Source: a virus | DNA length: 21,776 bases | Virus record (IMG/VR): IMGVR_UViG_3300034106_000517 | Span: 1-21,776 of that record | Strand: one strand, 5' to 3' | Shown here: in pieces, positions 18,152 through 21,776 of the stretch | How the letters are laid out: each line of letters opens with the position of its first letter | Numbering within the stretch: the first letter of the stretch is position 1 | Program-made: the position numbers and the translations under genes | The notes under the pieces: model-generated | What the model was told of the DNA's origin: nothing | The model's input: the letters and a program-made list of their open reading frames with translations, nothing else | The model's database searches: none

Positions 18152-18805
18152 ATGGCGACCACAATGACCTTTACGACGCTCCAAGAGGACGTCCGGCGCT
18201 ACCTGGAGCGTGGCAACTCCTATGCGTCTGACCCTGTTGTTTACGAGCAAATCCCGCGTCTGATTAACCTTGCAGAGCGCCGGATCTCCCGTGAGCTCAA
18301 GGTGCAGGGCTTCATCAACGTCGTCACCGGCACTTTGGCAGTCGGGCAGTCCGTCTACCCCAAGCCTGACCGCTGGCGCGACACCGTGTCGGTCAACATC
18401 GGCACCGGCACGCAGAACAACACGCGCAAGGTGGTCTTCTCCCGCGCCTATGAGTACCTTTTGAGCTACTGGCCCGATCGTACCGCGACTGAAGAGCCGA
18501 TCTTCTACAGCGATTATGATTACAACCACTGGCTGATTGCGCCGACGCCGGACGCGGAATACCCGTTCGAAATCCTATACTACGAAATCCCGCCGCTGTT
18601 GGACGACGTTGTGCAGACCAACTGGCTTACCGATTTCGCTCCGCAGCTCCTGCTTTACGGCACGCTGCTTGAGGCGACGCCGTTCCTGAAGAACGACGAA
18701 CGCATTCCAGTTTGGCAACAGATGTACGATCGCGCTGCCGCTATGCTCAACGGCGAAGATCTCGCCAAGATACTCGACCGCTCAGCGGTTCGTAAGGAGG
18801 CCTAA
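18152..18805 (+). CDS. Head-tail adaptor protein (SU10-adaptor-like)
   Basis: Protein of 217 residues. The N-terminal L-Q-E-D-V-R-R-Y-L-E-R-G, then I-P-R-L-I-N-L-A-E-R-R-I-S-R-E-L-K, V-Y-P-K-P-D-R-W-R-D, and the C-terminal A-P-Q-L-L-L-Y-G-T-L-L-E-A-T-P-F-L-K-N-D and W-Q-Q-M-Y-D-R-A follow the adaptor family of short-tailed phages (SU10 adaptor type). These proteins form a ring under the portal and join it to the tail nozzle. The ATG follows AGGGG at 18141-18145. The gene starts a cluster with the 18805 fibre and the 20031 nozzle, joined by one-base overlaps. The 54-base gap before it holds no convincing promoter or terminator. It is a better adaptor match than the 3802 product. Confidence 0.82.
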   Translation: MATTMTFTTLQEDVRRYLERGNSYASDPVVYEQIPRLINLAERRISRELKVQGFINVVTGTLAVGQSVYPKPDRWRDTVSVNIGTGTQNNTRKVVFSRAYEYLLSYWPDRTATEEPIFYSDYDYNHWLIAPTPDAEYPFEILYYEIPPLLDDVVQTNWLTDFAPQLLLYGTLLEATPFLKNDERIPVWQQMYDRAAAMLNGEDLAKILDRSAVRKEA

Positions 18806-20031
18806 TGACCAACACCTACACACAGGTCTTCGGTGGGACGACAATCTACCCGTCCGACGTGTCTTATCTGGCGCTGGCGCTGACCGCCGATACGACGCTT
18901 GAGTGGCCTCTCGAGAGCAGCACGACCGAGTATCCGGCCGCCAGCATCATCGACATCACGCCGACAGGCTCCTACTCACTCTTCATGCCGCCGGCCGATC
19001 AGACCGGCACGGGGCAGACGATCCTGTTCAACAACCTCGGCCCGCAGTCGGTAACCATCAAGAGCAGCACCGGCGTCACCCTGGCGTCGATTGCGCAGGG
19101 CGAGCAGTGGCAGATCTACCTGATCGACAACAGCACGGCCTCGGGCACATGGCGCGTCTTCCGCTACGGCGCCGCGACTGCGCAGGCGCAGGCCTCCGCA
19201 CTTGCTGGCTACGGTTTGGCCGCGACAGGCTCGACGCTGTCTCAGTCAACGCCTGTGACGCTCTTCAACACGAGCTATACTGCTGGCGCTACCGATCGCG
19301 CCAAAGCTTACGTGTGGAACGGTGGCCTCGGCACATTCACGCTGCCTTCGGCGGTGTCAGTCGGCAACGACTGGTTCGTCGCTGTCCGTAACGAAGGCTC
19401 AGGCAACTGCGTCGTAACACCTCAGGGCCTTGAGACCGTCAACGGCGCAGCGTCCCTCACCCTTGCGCCTGGCGACAGCGTCACGCTGATCACCGACGGC
19501 TTGAACTGGTTCACGCTGGGTCTCGGTCAGAGCGCCGTGTTTGCGTTCGACTTTACGTCGATCAACCTTGGCGGCGTGAGCGGCAACTACACGCTCTCGG
19601 GCGCCGAGTTGAACCGTATTGCCTACCAGTTCACTGGCGCGATCACGGGCAACGTCGAGATTGTCGTGCCTAAGACGACACAGCAATACTGGGTCTACAA
19701 CAACACAACGGGCGGCTCGTTCACCCTGCGCGTCAGGACAAACACACAGACGCCAGGTGTCCTCGTCGCGCGCGGCAGCCGCGCAATCTTGTATTGCGAC
19801 GGTTCTGACGTCGTTGACGCTGAGACCGGCGGCATATCGACGCCAATCAGCATTGCTGATGGCGGCACGGGAGCGACAACGGCTGGCGGTGCGCTCATCA
19901 ACCTGGGCGGCACAACGGTCGGCATCGGCGTCTTTACCGCCGTCGATCAGGCAGCGGCGCAGGCGGCTATCGGCGTCACTGGTGGCGGCGGGGCCGACGA
20001 GGCCATCGTGTTTGCGGTGGCTCTTGGCTGA
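18805..20031 (+). CDS. Tail fibre or tail-attached structural protein with GGTG motif
   Basis: Protein of 408 residues. The N-terminal third is beta-rich (T-L-E-W-P-L-E, I-I-D-I-T-P-T-G-S-Y-S-L-F-M-P-P-A-D-Q-T-G-T-G, T-I-K-S-S-T-G-V-T) and repeats this plan in the middle (A-Y-V-W-N-G-G-L-G-T-F-T-L-P-S-A, C-V-V-T-P-Q-G) and near 285-340 (Q-Y-W-V-Y-N-N-T-T-G-G-S-F-T-L-R-V), three beta-sandwich-like segments. The end has the fibre motif I-A-D-G-G-T-G-A-T-T-A-G-G-A-L-I-N-L-G and A-A-Q-A-A-I-G-V-T-G, then a short A-I-V-F-A-V-A-L-G. It lies between adaptor and nozzle with single-base overlaps, the expected place for a fibre docked at the adaptor-nozzle joint. Confidence 0.78.
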   Translation: MTNTYTQVFGGTTIYPSDVSYLALALTADTTLEWPLESSTTEYPAASIIDITPTGSYSLFMPPADQTGTGQTILFNNLGPQSVTIKSSTGVTLASIAQGEQWQIYLIDNSTASGTWRVFRYGAATAQAQASALAGYGLAATGSTLSQSTPVTLFNTSYTAGATDRAKAYVWNGGLGTFTLPSAVSVGNDWFVAVRNEGSGNCVVTPQGLETVNGAASLTLAPGDSVTLITDGLNWFTLGLGQSAVFAFDFTSINLGGVSGNYTLSGAELNRIAYQFTGAITGNVEIVVPKTTQQYWVYNNTTGGSFTLRVRTNTQTPGVLVARGSRAILYCDGSDVVDAETGGISTPISIADGGTGATTAGGALINLGGTTVGIGVFTAVDQAAAQAAIGVTGGGGADEAIVFAVALG

Positions 20032-21650
20032 TGGCTGAAAAGATTGTCCAGATCCGGTCTGGGCCCGGCATTAAGCGGGATGGGACCAAGTTTGAAGGCG
20101 ACAGCTACGTCGACGGGCAGTGGGTCCGTTGGCAGCGCGGGTTGCCGCGTAAGATGGGCGGCTACCGCTCGATCAGCAAATATCTGCGCGAGATCAGCAG
20201 GGCGCTGCACGAGTACACGCAAGACAACCTGACGTATGTTCACAGCGGCTCGGCGAACTTTGTCGAGCGTTTTTACATTGATGGCGGCTTCAACACGTCG
20301 GTCATCACCAACCGCACGCCAGCCACGCTTGACCTGAACGACGCTAACATGTGGCAGTTCGACGTCGACACGGCGGTTGGTCTGGGCGGCACGCAGCTCG
20401 TGGCTCAAGTCGCGCCGAACCTTAACTGTATCTGCAACAGCGACGGTGGTCAGCTCTTCTACGGCGATCTGTTTGACACTGACGCGCTTCAAGAGGTGAC
20501 CAACCTGCCCACAGGCTACAGCTTGACGGGCGGCGTCGTGGCTCTGCATCCGTACACCTTCGCCTTTGGCGACAACGGCTACGTCATGTGGTCTGTGCCT
20601 GGCGATCCGACTAACTTTACCAGCAGCGGTTCTGGCGCTGCTAACATCACCGGCCAGAAGCTTGTGCGCGCCATGCCGCTGCGCGGCGGTCCTGGCAACG
20701 CACCGTCTGGCCTGTTCTGGTCGGCAGACAGCCTTCTACGTGCGTCCTATGTGGGCGGCGACGCTGTCTTCCAATTCGACACGATCAGCACGCAGACGTC
20801 GATCCTCGGCTCGAACACGGTTATCGAGTATGACGGCATCTTCTACTGGATCGGCACCGACCGCTTCCTGAGCTTCAACGGCGTCGTGCGCGAGATACCG
20901 AACGACATGAACCAGAACTACTTCTTCGACGGGCTGAACCAGCAGTACCGCCAGAAGGTGTTTGCGGTTAAGGTGCCGCGCTTCGGCGAGATCTGGTGGT
21001 GCTATCCGCGCGGCGACGCTACGGAACCGAGCCATGCGGTGATCTACAACATCCGCGAGAACACCTGGTACGACTGCGAGCTGCCCAACGGCGGCCGCTC
21101 TGCCGGCGTCTTCACCAGCGTCTTCCCCAAGCCGCTGATGACCGGCATCATCCCGACGGTGAGCGCTGAAGAGATCCGCGTCACTGAAGCGAACGACACG
21201 CGCATCACGCAGGGCGACGACGTGCGCGTCACGCAGGACAGCGAGATTGACCAGTATAGACTGTGGGTGCATGAGGTCGGTACGGATGAGATCGACGGGA
21301 TAGACATTCAGCCAGTCTATTCGTTCTTTGAGACCGCCGACCTATCCATGCCAGTGATGAGCCAAGAGAACAAGGCGCTTCAGGTGCTTATGCTCGAGCC
21401 TGACTTTGTGCAGTCTGGCGACATGACAGTACAGGTCGCCGGCCGCGCTAACGCCCGCGCCCCTGAGGTCTACAGCGAAGAGCACATCATCGTCGAGACG
21501 CCGCAGACGCCGCAGGAACAGGTCGTTTACTTTAAGACGCAGCGCCGTGAGCTTCGCTTTAAGTTTGCGTCGAACACGATCGGCGGCGACTACCAAATGG
21601 GTTTGGTGCTGGCGCACCTCCAGCCTGGCGATGGCACGGTGATCGGCTGA
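20031..21650 (+). CDS. Tail nozzle protein (P22 gp10-like stabilisation type)
   Basis: Protein of 539 residues. The start (I-R-S-G-P-G-I-K-R-D-G-T, Y-V-D-G-Q-W-V-R-W-Q-R-G-L-P-R-K-M-G-G-Y) is the hallmark of nozzle or packaged-DNA-stabilisation proteins of short-tailed phages. The middle has propeller-like strands (Y-V-M-W-S-V-P-G-D-P-T-N-F, G-L-F-W-S-A-D-S-L-L-R-A-S-Y, I-F-Y-W-I-G-T-D-R-F-L-S-F-N-G, I-W-W-C-Y-P-R-G). At 383-406 three octapeptides of the type R-V-T-E-A-N-D-T interrupt the fold. The C-terminal part (V-Y-S-F-F-E-T-A-D, V-A-G-R-A-N-A-R, E-L-R-F-K-F-A-S-N) is typical of the family. The protein would form the distal tube that seals and later conducts DNA. One-base overlaps join it to both neighbours. 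Confidence 0.85.
   Translation: MAEKIVQIRSGPGIKRDGTKFEGDSYVDGQWVRWQRGLPRKMGGYRSISKYLREISRALHEYTQDNLTYVHSGSANFVERFYIDGGFNTSVITNRTPATLDLNDANMWQFDVDTAVGLGGTQLVAQVAPNLNCICNSDGGQLFYGDLFDTDALQEVTNLPTGYSLTGGVVALHPYTFAFGDNGYVMWSVPGDPTNFTSSGSGAANITGQKLVRAMPLRGGPGNAPSGLFWSADSLLRASYVGGDAVFQFDTISTQTSILGSNTVIEYDGIFYWIGTDRFLSFNGVVREIPNDMNQNYFFDGLNQQYRQKVFAVKVPRFGEIWWCYPRGDATEPSHAVIYNIRENTWYDCELPNGGRSAGVFTSVFPKPLMTGIIPTVSAEEIRVTEANDTRITQGDDVRVTQDSEIDQYRLWVHEVGTDEIDGIDIQPVYSFFETADLSMPVMSQENKALQVLMLEPDFVQSGDMTVQVAGRANARAPEVYSEEHIIVETPQTPQEQVVYFKTQRRELRFKFASNTIGGDYQMGLVLAHLQPGDGTVIG
21177..21248 (+). repeat. Three octapeptide-coding repeats in the nozzle gene
   Basis: Three 24-base units code R-V-T-E-A-N-D-T, R-I-T-Q-G-D-D-V and R-V-T-Q-D-S-E-I. 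Each begins with the same CGC-(G/A)TC-AC pattern, so unit number may vary among relatives. Confidence 0.75.
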
Positions 21651-21776
21651 TGATTGATCCGCGCGGCATGACATTGCGCCAATGGGCTGACGCTGTTATA
21701 TTGTCCAACGGAGACGCTTGGTCTTTCGGGAAACTGGAAGACGATGCGGATTGGCAAGACTGGGCCACTGGGTTCG
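21650..21776 (+). CDS. Unknown phage protein, N-terminal part (cut by window edge)
   Basis: The first 42 residues are visible: M-I-D-P-R-G-M-T-L-R-Q-W-A-D-A-V, I-L-S-N-G-D-A-W-S-F-G-K-L-E-D-D-A-D-W-Q-D-W-A-T-G-F. The motif P-R-G-M-(T/S)-L-x-x-W-A-D-A-V is familiar from short, conserved phage proteins that follow nozzle genes; their role is not established to my knowledge. The ATG overlaps the nozzle stop (TGATG), so it belongs to the same translational unit. The rest of the gene lies beyond the window. Confidence 0.75.
   Translation, partial: MIDPRGMTLRQWADAVILSNGDAWSFGKLEDDADWQDWATGF

Noticed and set aside
18108-18152. Promoter or terminator before the adaptor gene (TGATATAGG; GTTTT/AAAAC pairing)
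   Set aside because: The -10-like box ends only eight bases before the ATG, overlaps the likely Shine-Dalgarno AGGGG and has no -35; the stem is only five pairs plus a bulged extension.

Overview
This window is a stretch of a tailed double-stranded DNA phage (Caudoviricetes). All 33 genes I support lie on the + strand, tightly packed, mostly separated by a few bases or by ATGA/GTGA/TAATG overlaps. No chromosomal, plasmid, CRISPR or tRNA signal is visible. The composition is moderately GC-rich. The protein repertoire (EndoVII, DUF6321/DUF6496-like basic proteins, adaptor and nozzle proteins of a short-tailed phage, 2OG oxygenase, GH19 endolysin, DUF7483-like fibres) is what I associate with uncultivated aquatic, podovirus-like phages of proteobacteria. 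The host assignment is inference.

Layout. (1) 2-1657: the 3' end of a recombination endonuclease VII gene, then three small beta-rich virion-type proteins. (2) 1657-3686: three consecutive Gly/Lys-rich basic proteins sharing a short F-x-K-G-G-type peptide. (3) 3687-5092: a 115-base gap with a plausible promoter and stem-loops, an adaptor-like protein carrying an inserted beta domain, and a small degenerate zinc ribbon. (4) 5093-9055: a 941-residue GGTG-repeat fibre and three small beta-sandwich proteins, two of them paralogous. (5) 9062-11843: the most striking part. Two paralogous proteins each carry six about 47-residue repeats that look like six-bladed beta-propellers with hypervariable loops, and a GIY-YIG homing endonuclease gene sits between them. 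(6) 11871-13326: a conserved-looking helical protein of unknown role, a 2OG-Fe(II) oxygenase and a small unknown protein. (7) 13337-15361: a large fibre built by an internal 315-residue-offset duplication, preceded by a very good extended -10 promoter. (8) 15371-18097: a DUF5856-like protein and a lysis region with several small membrane proteins, a lipoprotein, a GH19 endolysin and an overlapping Rz/Rz1 spanin pair. (9) 18152-21776: adaptor, fibre, tail nozzle and the start of a further gene.

How they work together: the adaptor and nozzle genes (18152, 20031, possibly 3802) build the short tail. At least four fibre or propeller genes probably provide alternative receptor-binding surfaces. 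The membrane proteins, endolysin and spanins would open the envelope. The two propellers, the homing endonuclease between them, and the mosaic base composition of the fibre genes mark 9.0-15.4 kb as the fast-evolving host-recognition region. No gap exceeds 300 bases; the longest are 3687-3801 and 650-751, both described below.
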